DNA of 64,000 bases from an uncultured Eubacterium sp. (GCA_902495595.1 CABUXV010000006.1:22566-86565); one strand, 5' to 3'; positions 27,253 through 36,612 are shown, counted from the stretch's first letter. Notes: a model not told the origin generated them from the sequence alone. Translations and numbers: made by a program.

Positions 27253-27792
27253 TCAGTTTGAATTTTTGTTCATATATATTTGACGTTTGAAAATTCCTAT
27301 TTTATTAACCATATCCTTTATGTAATAATTATTGTAATATACATATTTTATCGCTCTGTCCAGATATTCCTCGTTTCCATCGCAAATATCCGTTTTAAGC
27401 TGATTTATAAATTTTACTATATTTTTTCTCAAGTTTACCTTTTCTCTTCTTTCCGGTACATATGTCACTTTTATTTCCCCGGTATCTTTATTGTAAAATA
27501 TCGTATTCGTATTTAATGTTATTTTCGCAGGAGTTATAAAATATTCCACTGATTTGCCCAGTATTATAAGAGTCTTTTCCAAAATATATAGGGCATCTTC
27601 TGTCCTCTCTATCCTATATCTGCTCAGGGGTGCAAATCCGCTGCAATCATAATATACAGTTTCTCCTTTTTCACTTCCCATAAATCCCATAGGCATAAAA
27701 AAACTGCACTGGCCTGACATAAGCATTATTTTTTCAAAATCCCTGACGCTGTTTTCATTCAGCTCAACTTTAAATTCCCTGTTATCCCACAT
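27253..27792 (-). CDS. DUF6382-like protein of the Tad locus
   Basis: This 179-residue soluble protein resembles the DUF6382 domain that, in clostridial tad loci, usually precedes an FHA domain. Here no FHA part is present: the protein ends after a helical, Tyr/Asn-rich tail (LDRAIKYVYYNNYYIKDMVN). I start at MWDNREFKVE because AAAGGAGAG is 5 nt upstream. It overlaps nothing and is the last gene of the tad operon, 20 nt after the TadE-like gene. If the family guess is right it may be a signalling or assembly component, but this is weakly supported. Confidence 0.5.
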   Translation of the reverse strand: MWDNREFKVELNENSVRDFEKIMLMSGQCSFFMPMGFMGSEKGETVYYDCSGFAPLSRYRIERTEDALYILEKTLIILGKSVEYFITPAKITLNTNTIFYNKDTGEIKVTYVPERREKVNLRKNIVKFINQLKTDICDGNEEYLDRAIKYVYYNNYYIKDMVNKIGIFKRQIYMNKNSN

Positions 27793-27812
27793 ATTAACTC
27801 TCCTTTCCCAAA

Positions 27813-28568
27813 TCATATACCTCCGCATTTGCTGCACGGAGTATAACCTCTTTTTTCAGCATCACTTTTATCTATAACTATAATATGTTTGTTTACGGAC
27901 CGGCATGTCCCTTTATGATAAGATGTTCCTTTATTTTCAAAGCAATACACTATGGAACCCAGTATAAGCTCTTTAGAATTACAGATACTGCAGGCGCTGT
28001 ATGATTTCTTGATTCTGCTGCTCAGAATCTTTTTTCCAGCAGCGGTCTTTACATATGTGCACATTTCTTTATGATACTTTTCCCCCATATTGGGAAATAC
28101 CCACACAGGATTCTTTTCTGTATTTTTTTCCAATGTATTGCTTCCCAGCGGATTATTCTTTCTTTTCTTTCCTACAAAATTCCTATATTTTATCTGAGAA
28201 TGAAATTCAAAATTCCGTTCAAATCCCAAGGGTAAATTCAGACTCATACCCGCCTCAAGCCTGTACGATGTAAGACTGTCATCAGTTAGATCCAAGTACA
28301 TATTTCTAAAATTTTTTGTATACACGTAATCCAGTTTTTCATTATCCGATGATATCCGTTCTTTTATTTTATTTTCAACACCTCTGTAAGATATTCCGTC
28401 ATAAGCTTTCAGAGAAGCTTTCGTACTCTCATCTATGGCTGCGTAAAAGCATCTCTCCCAGGTTCCTTCCACTTTAATAAAATATCCGAGAGAAAAAACT
28501 GTAAGTATAACTAAAGGCAAAAAAATCGCTGCCTCAAGTGTATAAAATCCTCTAGAATTTCTTTTCAT
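27813..28568 (-). CDS. TadE-like pseudopilin with two Cys/His knuckles
   Basis: The N-terminus MKRNSRGFYTLEAAIFLPLVI is a type IV prepilin-like signal: cleavage after Gly, Glu at +5, then a hydrophobic helix, as in TadE. After an extracytoplasmic region the C-terminus contains two copies of a Cys/His pattern: YHKEMCTYV...SYSACSICNS and YHKGTCRSV...AEKRGYTPCSKCGG, that is H-x3-C...C-x2-C twice. Such a tail is not part of classical TadE and suggests metal binding or disulfides. The start chosen (M of MKRNS) has AAGGTG 7 nt upstream; it overlaps the DUF5702 gene by 17 nt. Confidence 0.7.
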   Translation of the reverse strand: MKRNSRGFYTLEAAIFLPLVILTVFSLGYFIKVEGTWERCFYAAIDESTKASLKAYDGISYRGVENKIKERISSDNEKLDYVYTKNFRNMYLDLTDDSLTSYRLEAGMSLNLPLGFERNFEFHSQIKYRNFVGKKRKNNPLGSNTLEKNTEKNPVWVFPNMGEKYHKEMCTYVKTAAGKKILSSRIKKSYSACSICNSKELILGSIVYCFENKGTSYHKGTCRSVNKHIIVIDKSDAEKRGYTPCSKCGGI

Positions 28569-29757
28569 ATCCATACACCTTGCCATTTATTTCAGCTGAT
28601 ATATCAATGCCTGTACTGCATTCCTGAATCAAAAAATCTTTATTATAATTATTTCTGACATTTATCTGGATTAAATCCAATATACGAGCTACTTTAATGC
28701 CTTTATCCTGAAAAAATAAAAGTACTTGTAAATACTGACGGTAGTCATATCCTTTCTGTGCATCCGGAATTACCGTATTACCTTTTATTCCTTCAACAGC
28801 TCCTTCTAAATCTATTGCCCACGTAGATTTATCTTTTATTACGGGAACTTTATATCCCTCCCACAATAAATCCACATCGTTATCCGATTCAGCATATGCC
28901 CATGTACTTGCCAAAGCTGCCTGAGTAGCCGCAGCAGCCGGACCAGGCGTTAATATTTCCGCAGCTGTTATTACCGCATTGCGTTTATCAGAATCACCGT
29001 ATATATGTGCGAGATTCAAAGGAAAACGCATAGCTTTCAGTGCCATTTCCACTCTTTTTTCATTCTTTTTATCCGATAATTCTCCGCCTAATATATACTC
29101 AGCTTCATTCTTAAAAAAATGATTTTCGCATATAAGCTCATTCTTATTATTAAACATATTCAATACATAAAGATTTAACAAAAATCCCTCACTGCCCTCT
29201 TCAAAAGCCACATCTATATCCTTCGCTTTATCTGCAATTGATTCTGCCGAAGAAGTAAGGCTTGTCTTCGGAACAGCAGATGAGGGAAGCGATGCTATTG
29301 TCGGTCCATGTCTGAGGCTTTTTTCTTCCATGCTATTCATTTCAAATCCGCTTTTTTGAGATGATGACTTTAATATCTCCTGCATTTCAGCAAATTTTAT
29401 ATGCTCTAAAATCTGTTCTGCCGCCAAATCTGTATTAGATAATGAAAATCTTCCGCATGATACCTTGATGCTCTCTATATCCACATCTTCCATATTATCA
29501 ACCGAATAGGAAACATACGATTTTAATTTCCTGCTTAACTCTTTGTCAGTTCCCGTCAAAAGAAATAACCCATACTCTTTCTGTATGTAATAATCGAATT
29601 CGGAAAGCAGAGAATCTCCTGAAAAATTTAATATCCCATCCATTCTGCTCTTTACAGATTCTTCCCTTACAACATATATTAACGCTAAAACAATGGAAAC
29701 CAAAGCTGTCAAAATAACGGCAAGAAATACCGAACTGCTTCCTCTTTTATTATTCAT
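28552..29757 (-). CDS. DUF5702 protein of the Tad locus
   Basis: The 401-residue protein begins MNNKRGSSSVFLAVILTALV, one N-terminal membrane helix preceded by KRG, and continues with a large outside domain (EFDYYIQKEYGLFLLTGTDKEL...). This layout fits DUF5702, found beside TadE-type genes in Firmicutes. It lacks the Glu at +5 that marks prepilin substrates. I start after AAGGGG with 5-nt spacing. It overlaps the neighbouring genes on both sides by 8-17 nt, so it is translationally coupled in the operon. Function is unknown; structural role on the pilus is inferred from context. Confidence 0.65.
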   Translation of the reverse strand: MNNKRGSSSVFLAVILTALVSIVLALIYVVREESVKSRMDGILNFSGDSLLSEFDYYIQKEYGLFLLTGTDKELSRKLKSYVSYSVDNMEDVDIESIKVSCGRFSLSNTDLAAEQILEHIKFAEMQEILKSSSQKSGFEMNSMEEKSLRHGPTIASLPSSAVPKTSLTSSAESIADKAKDIDVAFEEGSEGFLLNLYVLNMFNNKNELICENHFFKNEAEYILGGELSDKKNEKRVEMALKAMRFPLNLAHIYGDSDKRNAVITAAEILTPGPAAAATQAALASTWAYAESDNDVDLLWEGYKVPVIKDKSTWAIDLEGAVEGIKGNTVIPDAQKGYDYRQYLQVLLFFQDKGIKVARILDLIQINVRNNYNKDFLIQECSTGIDISAEINGKVYGYEKKF

Positions 29758-30139
29758 CTGCTTCCCCCTTAACAATATTGCAATATCTTACATACTGCGT
29801 TGCATCCACAAAACAGCATTTATCCTCAACTACAAATATACCCTTTTTATCAAGAAGTCCCTTGTTTTCCATGATAAGATATTTTTTTCCGTATATTTCA
29901 CCATAGCTTCCCTTTTTTTCTTTATATATTTCACCATCCCAATTTTGCTTATGCTGATAATAAGTTTTTTTAGTTATTTCGCCGGCTTCACTGCGGAGTT
30001 CAATATGCATACGGCTTCTATCAGTCATCTGACTGCAAAAAAACATTATTACGAGCACCGATGTTACAACCGCAAGTATTATAACCGGCAAAACAACAGA
30101 TGCCTCCATTATGTAGCTGCCCCTTTTGCTTATCTTCAT
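29750..30139 (-). CDS. TadE-like pseudopilin
   Basis: The 129-residue protein starts MKISKRGSYIMEASVVLPVI, with a prepilin-like cleavage site (G|SYIME, Glu at +5) and a hydrophobic helix continuing to VLVIMFFCSQM. The rest is a charged, exported domain (HKQNWDGEIYKEKKGSYGEIY, two Cys near the end). TadE pseudopilins are needed for Flp pilus assembly. It lies 5 nt after the short pilin gene and overlaps DUF5702 by 8 nt. Confidence 0.75.
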   Translation of the reverse strand: MKISKRGSYIMEASVVLPVIILAVVTSVLVIMFFCSQMTDRSRMHIELRSEAGEITKKTYYQHKQNWDGEIYKEKKGSYGEIYGKKYLIMENKGLLDKKGIFVVEDKCCFVDATQYVRYCNIVKGEADE

Positions 30140-30144
30140 AACAG

Positions 30145-30321
30145 TTAATTAAACCCATTTAATCCTTCAAAAGTTTTATTTACAAAATCAGTGATTTCTG
30201 TTTTGAAAATAAGCCCCAATGCTACTGCAAGAGCAACTAAAATAGCGACCTGAACCAATTCCATCCCACGTTTATTGTTTATCCTTTTTCCATTTTTTAA
30301 ATTTCTGCTTTTTATATCCAT
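30145..30321 (-). CDS. short Flp-like pilin (58 residues)
   Basis: The gene encodes MDIKSRNLKNGKRINNKRG, then MELVQVAILVALAVALGLIF and KTEITDFVNKTFEGLNGFN. This is the layout of Flp1-like type IVb pilins: a positively charged leader ending in Gly, one hydrophobic helix, and a short tail with 'FKT.I..FV...F..LN'. The usual Glu at +5 is Gln here (G|MELVQ). AAAGGAT precedes the ATG. It lies between the platform protein and TadE genes, exactly where a major pilin is expected in tad operons. Confidence 0.75.
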   Translation of the reverse strand: MDIKSRNLKNGKRINNKRGMELVQVAILVALAVALGLIFKTEITDFVNKTFEGLNGFN

Positions 30322-30346
30322 ATCCTTTATAATTATCCCTTTCTCA

Positions 30347-31363
30347 TCAAAGCTCCAGCAATGCAGGCATTATTGTAATAACTATCAGCACAATAAGAAA
30401 AATCATAAGAGGCAATGTAAGCTTTGTTTCTGCACTTTTTCCTCTTTCTTCACAATTTTTCTTTCTGCCCGTCCATAAAATTTCACTCTCATCCTGTAAT
30501 TTTTGAGTGAGTTCTACACCCTTGTGCACATTATCGTTTATAATATTTGAAATTCTCATAAGCTCCTTTATTCCGCTTGTTTTCGCAAATATCCTGAATT
30601 CTTTATACATAGATCCGTTTGTATTTATCACTGTCATATATATGTCCCTCATCTTGGTATAAAAAAAATCTTTTTCGCGAGTTTTAAACGACATACTTTC
30701 CTTAACAGATTTTTCAAAAGCGCTGTTCAGCACCATTCCCGCATTAAGCAAAAGTATCAGTCTGTTCACAAATTCCGGAAGCTGTCTTATTACTGATTCA
30801 TACTCCTCTTTTCTTTTTTTCTCTAAAGGCTTAAACCTGCTTTTATATACAAGTATTATTGAAAACAAAGTGAGTGAAATTATAAGTATCGTATTATTTG
30901 AATTTTCCTTTTCCCATGAAAGGGTTTCCCCTGATTCAAGCGATGCCGGAAGTTCAATACTCTTGCTTGCAGTATCTTCATTAAAATTATTTACTATACT
31001 TCTTATTTCCCTGTCAATTCTGTCTTCTTCCGTCATTTCAGGTTCGACTTCTTTATTTTCATTTGCTTTTTCAGAATCCTTTTCATATGGGTCAACATAA
31101 ATAGCTATTTTTTTCTCAAAAACTTTTTTCTCATCATGTATTTTTACCCTTAAATACCCATGTTCTCTATCACCGCCCTCTTCAGGTCTTTCCATATACA
31201 ACCTGTTTCCGGAATCTTTTAGGCTGATACCGTCTCCTCTGCCTGTTACAAATAAATCTGAAATTACAAGTATCATTCCTATCACAGATACAAATATTAT
31301 CTGCTTTTTAGATTTCTCTCTAAGTTCGTCCCTACTCATACAACCATGCCCCCGATATTTCAT
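30347..31363 (-). CDS. tadC: TadC-like type II secretion system F protein
   Basis: The 338-residue protein has an N-terminal membrane helix (IIFVSVIGMILVISDLFV), an unusual charged extracytoplasmic stretch of about 110 residues (GYLRVKIHDEKKVFEKKIAI... EMTEEDRIDREI), a second helix (TILIISLTLFSIILVYKS), a T2SSF-type cytoplasmic domain (RQLPEFVNRLILLLNAGMVL...) and a C-terminal helix. It is probably the second platform protein of the pilus. The start chosen overlaps the tadB stop as TGATG; an earlier in-frame ATG would extend into tadB. Classical TadC lacks the long charged insertion. Confidence 0.75.
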   Translation of the reverse strand: MKYRGHGCMSRDELREKSKKQIIFVSVIGMILVISDLFVTGRGDGISLKDSGNRLYMERPEEGGDREHGYLRVKIHDEKKVFEKKIAIYVDPYEKDSEKANENKEVEPEMTEEDRIDREIRSIVNNFNEDTASKSIELPASLESGETLSWEKENSNNTILIISLTLFSIILVYKSRFKPLEKKRKEEYESVIRQLPEFVNRLILLLNAGMVLNSAFEKSVKESMSFKTREKDFFYTKMRDIYMTVINTNGSMYKEFRIFAKTSGIKELMRISNIINDNVHKGVELTQKLQDESEILWTGRKKNCEERGKSAETKLTLPLMIFLIVLIVITIMPALLEL

Positions 31364-32109
31364 CAAATCTCTATTTCCGAGAACTTTTCCATTAAATAAA
31401 TTCCCCATATCATCAAACATAAAGCTCCTGTCATAATTATCCTTCCCGCCGCGGTTTCATAAAGCGGAGAGATATAAGAATAAGAGAAAATATTCATCAT
31501 CAAAAGCATAATTACAGGCATCGCCGATATTATTCTTCCTTCAGTTTTTTTCTGGGATGTGATGACCTTTATCTCTCTGTCTATACTCATCTTGTCAGTT
31601 AGTATTTCTGTCGTATGCCTTATTATCTTTTCTAAATCCCCGCCCATATTCCTGCATGTTATATACACTTGTACGAAATTATCTATATCTTCACTTTTAC
31701 TTCTGAAAGCAAAATCTTTAAGCAGCAGTTTATCGCTTTCTTTATTTTCAACTATATTTATTTTCATATATCTCAGCTCCATCATTATAGGTTCCTCATC
31801 TCCGTACATGACAGAAAGATTTTCTTCTGCTTCAATTATTGCTTCTTCCATCTGTCTTCCGGCTGCTATGGACGCTGACAGTGAATATAACATATCTTTG
31901 AACTGTATATTAATTAAATTCATCCTTTTCACTGCTAAATACTTTTTCACATAAGGAATAAAAAAGCAAACCAATACCCCTGATATAATTGATAACCACA
32001 AACTATGGTAAAAAAGATAAACAACTGTAAATATACATATATATCCCACCGAATAGAAAAGTAATTTCTCTTTGCCGGACAAATCATAAACAGAATAATC
32101 CTTTATCAT
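31363..32109 (-). CDS. tadB: TadB-like type II secretion system F protein
   Basis: The 248-residue protein shows N-terminal helices (YICIFTVVYLFYHSLW, LSIISGVLVCFFIPYV), a T2SSF domain (FKDMLYSLSASIAAGRQMEEA, VYITCRNMGGDLEKIIRHT) and C-terminal helices (AMPVIMLLMMNIFSY, IIMTGALCLMIWGIY). This is the inner-membrane platform of Tad pili. Its start overlaps the tadA stop by 4 nt and its stop overlaps tadC, typical of a tightly coupled operon. Confidence 0.85.
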   Translation of the reverse strand: MIKDYSVYDLSGKEKLLFYSVGYICIFTVVYLFYHSLWLSIISGVLVCFFIPYVKKYLAVKRMNLINIQFKDMLYSLSASIAAGRQMEEAIIEAEENLSVMYGDEEPIMMELRYMKINIVENKESDKLLLKDFAFRSKSEDIDNFVQVYITCRNMGGDLEKIIRHTTEILTDKMSIDREIKVITSQKKTEGRIISAMPVIMLLMMNIFSYSYISPLYETAAGRIIMTGALCLMIWGIYLMEKFSEIEI

Positions 32110-33371
32110 AATTCATACCCCGACATAAACAATTTCTCTTTATAAACCAAATCATTTCCTGTCTTTTTAAGACATCCCTCTGTACCTTCTTCATCAGCAT
32201 AGTATCTGAATAAGCTGTTTGTTCCGATATTATCACCTTCAGCCGTCTTTAATTCTGAAATTTCCATTACTTTCCGGCTGCCGTCTTTCAATCTGCTCAT
32301 ATGTATCATTATATCTATACCTTCGGTTATCTGGCCTCTTATTGATTCCACCGGAAAATCAGCAGCTTGCAGAAACATAGCTTCAAGCCTTTTAAGCATA
32401 CCTTTTATACTGTTGGCATGACCCGTGCTAAGACTCCCGCTGTGTCCTGTATTGAGAGCCTGTATCATATCCATCACCTCCTTTCCTCTTACTTCACCAA
32501 TTAAAATTCGATCAGGCCGCATTCGAAGACTTGCCTTTACAAGCTGTGACATATCAACTTCTCCTTTTCCCTGTACATTAGCATTCCTGCACTCCAGTCT
32601 TACAATATTTTCGATATGCTCAATCTGAAGTTCGGCTGAATCTTCAATAACAACAACCCTTTCACATGAAGGAACAAACTGACACAATACATTCAGCATA
32701 GTTGTTTTGCCTGAAGAAGTTCCTCCGCAGATAAAGCAGTTATATCCTGCTTTGACAAGAACATTCAGATATTCTGCAGCCTCCCTTGTTATAGTGGATT
32801 TTTCAATAAGATTTTCCATATTCATAACCTTTTCAGGAAACTTTCTTATAGTCAGAATCGGCCCGTTTAAAGCAATATTCTTATACACCGCATTTACTCT
32901 GGAACCGTCTGTCAGCCTTGCATCCACTATAGGATTCAGTTCGTTTATTTCCCTGTGTACTTTAGCTGCTATTCTTCTTATCAGTTCCTCCAGCTCTTCT
33001 GTAGAATCAAAGTGTACGGGCAGCCTTTTAAGCTTACCGTTTTTTTCGGCAAACACATCATCCTTTCCGTTTATCATAATTTCAGAAATACTCTTATCAT
33101 CCAAATATGGCTGCAATATATCCATTTCTTTTCTCAAGGAAAAGAAAAGTCTTTTTATCAGCATTTCATTTTGCCTGTAACTGCACCCATGAGATTTGGA
33201 AAGTCCAAAAACAAAATCTTCTATAATCTTTAAGGCCGTTTTATCATCTACGGTTTTATCGCTATCGGTAATCATCAGTCTTACAGAAGAAATATATTCC
33301 TTTATTTCCTCCGGCGTATACGGCGATTCTTCTTTTCTGCCAATTATATTATTCTTTTCCATTTTTACCAT
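32106..33371 (-). CDS. tadA: Tad pilus assembly ATPase TadA/CpaF
   Basis: CpaF/TadA is the hexameric secretion ATPase that powers Tad pilus assembly. The 421-residue protein carries LQPYLDDKSISEIMINGKDD (N-terminal domain), ARLTDGSRVNAV, ILTIRKF, Walker A GGTSSGKTTMLNVL, VVIEDSAELQ (Asp box), Walker B RILIGEVRGKEVMDMIQALN and the His box GSLSTGHANS. I start at MVKMEKNN, which has AAAGGA 7 nt upstream. It is the first gene of the operon; no prepilin peptidase, CpaB, CpaE or secretin gene is seen next to it. Confidence 0.93.
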   Translation of the reverse strand: MVKMEKNNIIGRKEESPYTPEEIKEYISSVRLMITDSDKTVDDKTALKIIEDFVFGLSKSHGCSYRQNEMLIKRLFFSLRKEMDILQPYLDDKSISEIMINGKDDVFAEKNGKLKRLPVHFDSTEELEELIRRIAAKVHREINELNPIVDARLTDGSRVNAVYKNIALNGPILTIRKFPEKVMNMENLIEKSTITREAAEYLNVLVKAGYNCFICGGTSSGKTTMLNVLCQFVPSCERVVVIEDSAELQIEHIENIVRLECRNANVQGKGEVDMSQLVKASLRMRPDRILIGEVRGKEVMDMIQALNTGHSGSLSTGHANSIKGMLKRLEAMFLQAADFPVESIRGQITEGIDIMIHMSRLKDGSRKVMEISELKTAEGDNIGTNSLFRYYADEEGTEGCLKKTGNDLVYKEKLFMSGYEL

Positions 33372-33446
33372 TTTTTTCCTTTCAACAACATAATACACCA
33401 AATGGAATAAATTTACAAGCAATTTTGTAAATTTTTTACAAAAAAA

Positions 33447-33471
33447 AGAAACCTGAATAATTCAGGCTTCT
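33447..33471 (-). terminator. terminator of the M81/FGGY/MFS operon
   Basis: On the minus strand AGAA-G-CCTGAA and TTCAGG-T-TTCT pair around a TTA loop, followed by TTTTTTT. It separates the M81 peptidase gene from the tad operon. Confidence 0.8.
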
Positions 33472-33494
33472 AAAAAAGTATTTTTTAAGCTATT

Positions 33495-35012
33495 CTATCT
33501 CCATATTTTTGATGCTTCCAAACGATAATTATCAGGTAAATCAAAGGGATAAAATCCTGACGGCAAGTTTTTCCATTTAAAATATTTGAGATTTGACGCA
33601 CCTGCTCCCGGTGTGTCCGCATAACAGAATTCCCCGGCAAATTCACTGTACGGAACTTTAAAAGATGCATTAGCCTTAACTACAATCAAATCATACAACT
33701 TAGGTTCAATGCCAAAATGCCTTAAAATCTGAGGGTCCCCTGATGCCGCCGGTTCTTCACAAACCATTATATCAATATTTCCAAATGAAATAACAGCCGA
33801 CATGCCTATATTGCACGGAAAGCCTTTTCCTGCCGGACCTTCCTGTACGAAAACCCCATCATGAAGAGAACGAACTCGACCTACCGCTTTTAACGGACCA
33901 GGCATTCCGGGAGTAAATTTAGCGCCTACGGAAAACTCCGCTGAATTTCCTACACCTACTTCATATGCTCTTTTAGCTGCCTGAGGATCTTTAACAAACA
34001 TACCGGCAGAAATTTTAGAACCCCTTTCAAGAAGTCTCATTGCAGGAAGCACGCTGTCACCCACAGCTCCTCCATTTGGAGAATCTGCCGGGTCAACCAA
34101 TATAATAGGTTTTCCCGTACCATTGTTCTCTGCGCGGTCGATAACTTCATCTACTGATAAAAGCTCCGGCCAGAAATCATTCCGGCTTTCATAGAGCCTT
34201 TTGGCCATTAAATCTGCACATCTTTTAGCTTTTTCCTCTTCCTCTGCTATAGCAATAATTGTCGAACCTATATTTTTCACATCCAGCCAAGGCTGCACCT
34301 GAAGAACTGTAAAATCAAGAAGTGTACCATCTTTAACCAATCTTTTTCCTTCGTCTATTATATCTTTAAAAATTCCTTCAAGAGATGTATATCCCGTAGG
34401 AGGCACCATCATCGGAATTGTCACCGCTGCCATAATCGTCGGAGTCCCCTGCAGCTTATTCATACAGAGTTCAGCCGCCCGATAACCTGTTTCATAAAAA
34501 TCCACGTGAGGATATGACTGATATCCGCAGATTATATCCGCAGATTTCAAAATCTTTTCTGTCACGTTTGCGTGCAGGTCGCAAGACACGGCAATCTGTT
34601 TATCTTCCCCGATTAAATTCCTTAAAAACTCAAGAAATACTCCGCAGGCATCCTCATGTTCTACAGTGCATGTCGCTCCATGCAGTGATACGCAGACAGC
34701 ATCAAAATCTCCCGCTGATTCAACATAATATTTCATTCTGTCGCAGAGAAGTTCAAAAACGCTGTCATCAACAATCCCTCCAGATGGTCCGTAAAGAGAA
34801 ATTGTTGGTATAACCATTCCTCCGCCTTGTTCCACCCCATCTATCATACCGTGAAATGCGCAGGGAATTTTCCTGCACAGATTATAAGCATCCTGTCCCT
34901 CTGCGTATCTCACAACTTCAAATCCCTCAACCGACATTATGACAGGATTAAAAGTATTCGTTTCTTCATGAAATTCACAAATCAGTACTTTTTTTTCAGT
35001 CTTTTCATCCAT
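33495..35012 (-). CDS. M81-family metallopeptidase (MlrC-like)
   Basis: The 505-residue protein belongs to peptidase family M81, named for microcystinase C (MlrC), a zinc enzyme that cleaves a peptide. Family blocks visible are ICEFHEETNTFNP, VSLHGATCTVEHEDACG, SCDLHANVTEKI, GYQSYPHVDFYETG and LVDPADSPNGGAVGDS, with His and Asp zinc ligands in the second to fourth. Most family members are uncharacterised and occur in catabolic operons. Here it follows an FGGY kinase and MFS transporter on the same strand, so its substrate is probably the transported compound. I start at the ATG 9 nt after AAAGGAA. Confidence 0.85.
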   Translation of the reverse strand: MDEKTEKKVLICEFHEETNTFNPVIMSVEGFEVVRYAEGQDAYNLCRKIPCAFHGMIDGVEQGGGMVIPTISLYGPSGGIVDDSVFELLCDRMKYYVESAGDFDAVCVSLHGATCTVEHEDACGVFLEFLRNLIGEDKQIAVSCDLHANVTEKILKSADIICGYQSYPHVDFYETGYRAAELCMNKLQGTPTIMAAVTIPMMVPPTGYTSLEGIFKDIIDEGKRLVKDGTLLDFTVLQVQPWLDVKNIGSTIIAIAEEEEKAKRCADLMAKRLYESRNDFWPELLSVDEVIDRAENNGTGKPIILVDPADSPNGGAVGDSVLPAMRLLERGSKISAGMFVKDPQAAKRAYEVGVGNSAEFSVGAKFTPGMPGPLKAVGRVRSLHDGVFVQEGPAGKGFPCNIGMSAVISFGNIDIMVCEEPAASGDPQILRHFGIEPKLYDLIVVKANASFKVPYSEFAGEFCYADTPGAGASNLKYFKWKNLPSGFYPFDLPDNYRLEASKIWR

Positions 35013-35090
35013 CACACATCATTCCTTTCAGCATTGAACGTCAACCGCCCGCCGAACAAAAACAACAAGTCCGGCGAGCTGTTTCAATAA

Positions 35091-36584
35091 TCAATATTTG
35101 CCGTTCAGTTCATCGTATAACCCACTGAGTGCAGGATACAGCTTTGTATATACATTAAATAACTTTTCATATGTTTTGGCATATTCACTTCGCGGATTAA
35201 AAGTTTTGCTTATTTTCACCGCTTCATATACAGCATCATAATTCTCTATTTTTCCGAGCCCCACCATCGCGCAGTAATAAGCACCCATCGCGCCTGTATA
35301 GCGCGGACTCTCGGGTATCTCAATCTTAACCTGCAGTATATCTGCCATCATCTGCATCCAAACATCGCTTACAGCTCCGCCTCCTACTACCCTTACCGAA
35401 GATAGTTTCAAACCGTTCTTTTCTTCATAACGCTTCATATAATTTCTATGGGTATAGCATACGCTTTCCATTATAGCCCTAACCATGTGCCTTCTGTCAT
35501 GAGCCGATGTAATATTAAGAAACAATCCTTTCGCATTTTTAGCAAGAGGCGGCAATTCCCCCGTAAGCCAGTGAGTTGCAAGAAGTCCTTCACTTCCGGG
35601 TTCAATTTCCTCTACCTGCCTGTTTACAAAATCAAAAACGTCATCACCAAGCAGCTTCCTTTCGCCGTTATAAAATTGTTCAAGAGCCCAGTCAAAAGCC
35701 ATACATCCCGTCTGGAGCGAGAACATCGCACCTTCGTAATTCTTGTCAAAAGTAAACCACTGAGGAGAATAGTTTTCTATTCTTTCTCTTGCCATTTGAA
35801 CAAGCCATGAAGATGTTCCCATATAAATATGTACCATATTTTCACCGCAGCATCCTGTCCCCACAGTTATTGCCGGCAAATCTCCAAACCCGCCAAACAC
35901 AGAAATTCCAGGCAAAAGCCCGAGTTCTCCTGCTGAATTCTCATTAAGCTTACCCGCCTCAGAAGTTGCATCCTGAATTTCCGGAAATTTATCGATGTCT
36001 TCATCAAGACCTGAAGCTTTTAAAATTTTATCATAATATTCCTGCATGTCAGGATTATACGAATGAATAAAATCATCAGATGGCTCCGTCACAAATGCTC
36101 CCGTAGATTTCCACTTCAAATATGTGTTAAGCCCCATAATCCTGTTTGTTTTAGCCCAGATTTCCGGTTCATTTTCTTTAAGCCACATCAGTCTCGGCCA
36201 ATATTCCTGACCTGTTCCTACGAAAAAACCAGCTTCATTATTCAATCTCTCAGCTTGCTGTGCGGCTCTGGCATCCATCCATATTATGCTGTTATATAAT
36301 ATCTTGCCTTTATTATCCACAGGAATGATATTCTTCCAATGAGCTACAAATACGAGACCTATAACACTTTTAGGTTCTATTTCATTGTTTTTTACGACCT
36401 CTTTTGTAGTCAGGCAAATATTCTCCCATATCATATCCGGATTTAATTCAGCCCACCCCGGTTCTTTCTGAACTAAAGGATTACTTGCCCTTGAGTCTCC
36501 TATAACAGTTCCGTCCGTCCTTATCAATACAGTTTTTAATGCGGTGGTGCCGCAATCGTAAGCAATAATATATTCTTTTTTCAT
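35091..36584 (-). CDS. FGGY-family carbohydrate kinase
   Basis: The 497-residue protein has the N-terminal actin-like fold (MKKEYIIAYDCGTTALKT, phosphate-1 loop), EPGWAELNPDMIWENI, the second signature RVVGGGAVSDVWMQMMADIL and the adenine-binding region TGAMGAYYCAMVGLG. FGGY kinases phosphorylate sugars or polyols; the exact substrate cannot be assigned, but the sequence is closest in feel to xylulokinase-type members. I start at the ATG preceded by AAAGGTGAG; an upstream in-frame extension overlaps the MFS gene. It lies between the MFS and M81 genes in one operon. Confidence 0.85.
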   Translation of the reverse strand: MKKEYIIAYDCGTTALKTVLIRTDGTVIGDSRASNPLVQKEPGWAELNPDMIWENICLTTKEVVKNNEIEPKSVIGLVFVAHWKNIIPVDNKGKILYNSIIWMDARAAQQAERLNNEAGFFVGTGQEYWPRLMWLKENEPEIWAKTNRIMGLNTYLKWKSTGAFVTEPSDDFIHSYNPDMQEYYDKILKASGLDEDIDKFPEIQDATSEAGKLNENSAGELGLLPGISVFGGFGDLPAITVGTGCCGENMVHIYMGTSSWLVQMARERIENYSPQWFTFDKNYEGAMFSLQTGCMAFDWALEQFYNGERKLLGDDVFDFVNRQVEEIEPGSEGLLATHWLTGELPPLAKNAKGLFLNITSAHDRRHMVRAIMESVCYTHRNYMKRYEEKNGLKLSSVRVVGGGAVSDVWMQMMADILQVKIEIPESPRYTGAMGAYYCAMVGLGKIENYDAVYEAVKISKTFNPRSEYAKTYEKLFNVYTKLYPALSGLYDELNGKY

Positions 36585-36612
36585 AATACTCACCTTTTTC
36601 TTACGGAAACAT

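Noticed and set aside
33495..35012. Microcystin degradation gene
   Set aside because: The family name derives from MlrC, but most members are unrelated to microcystin and no other mlr genes are present.
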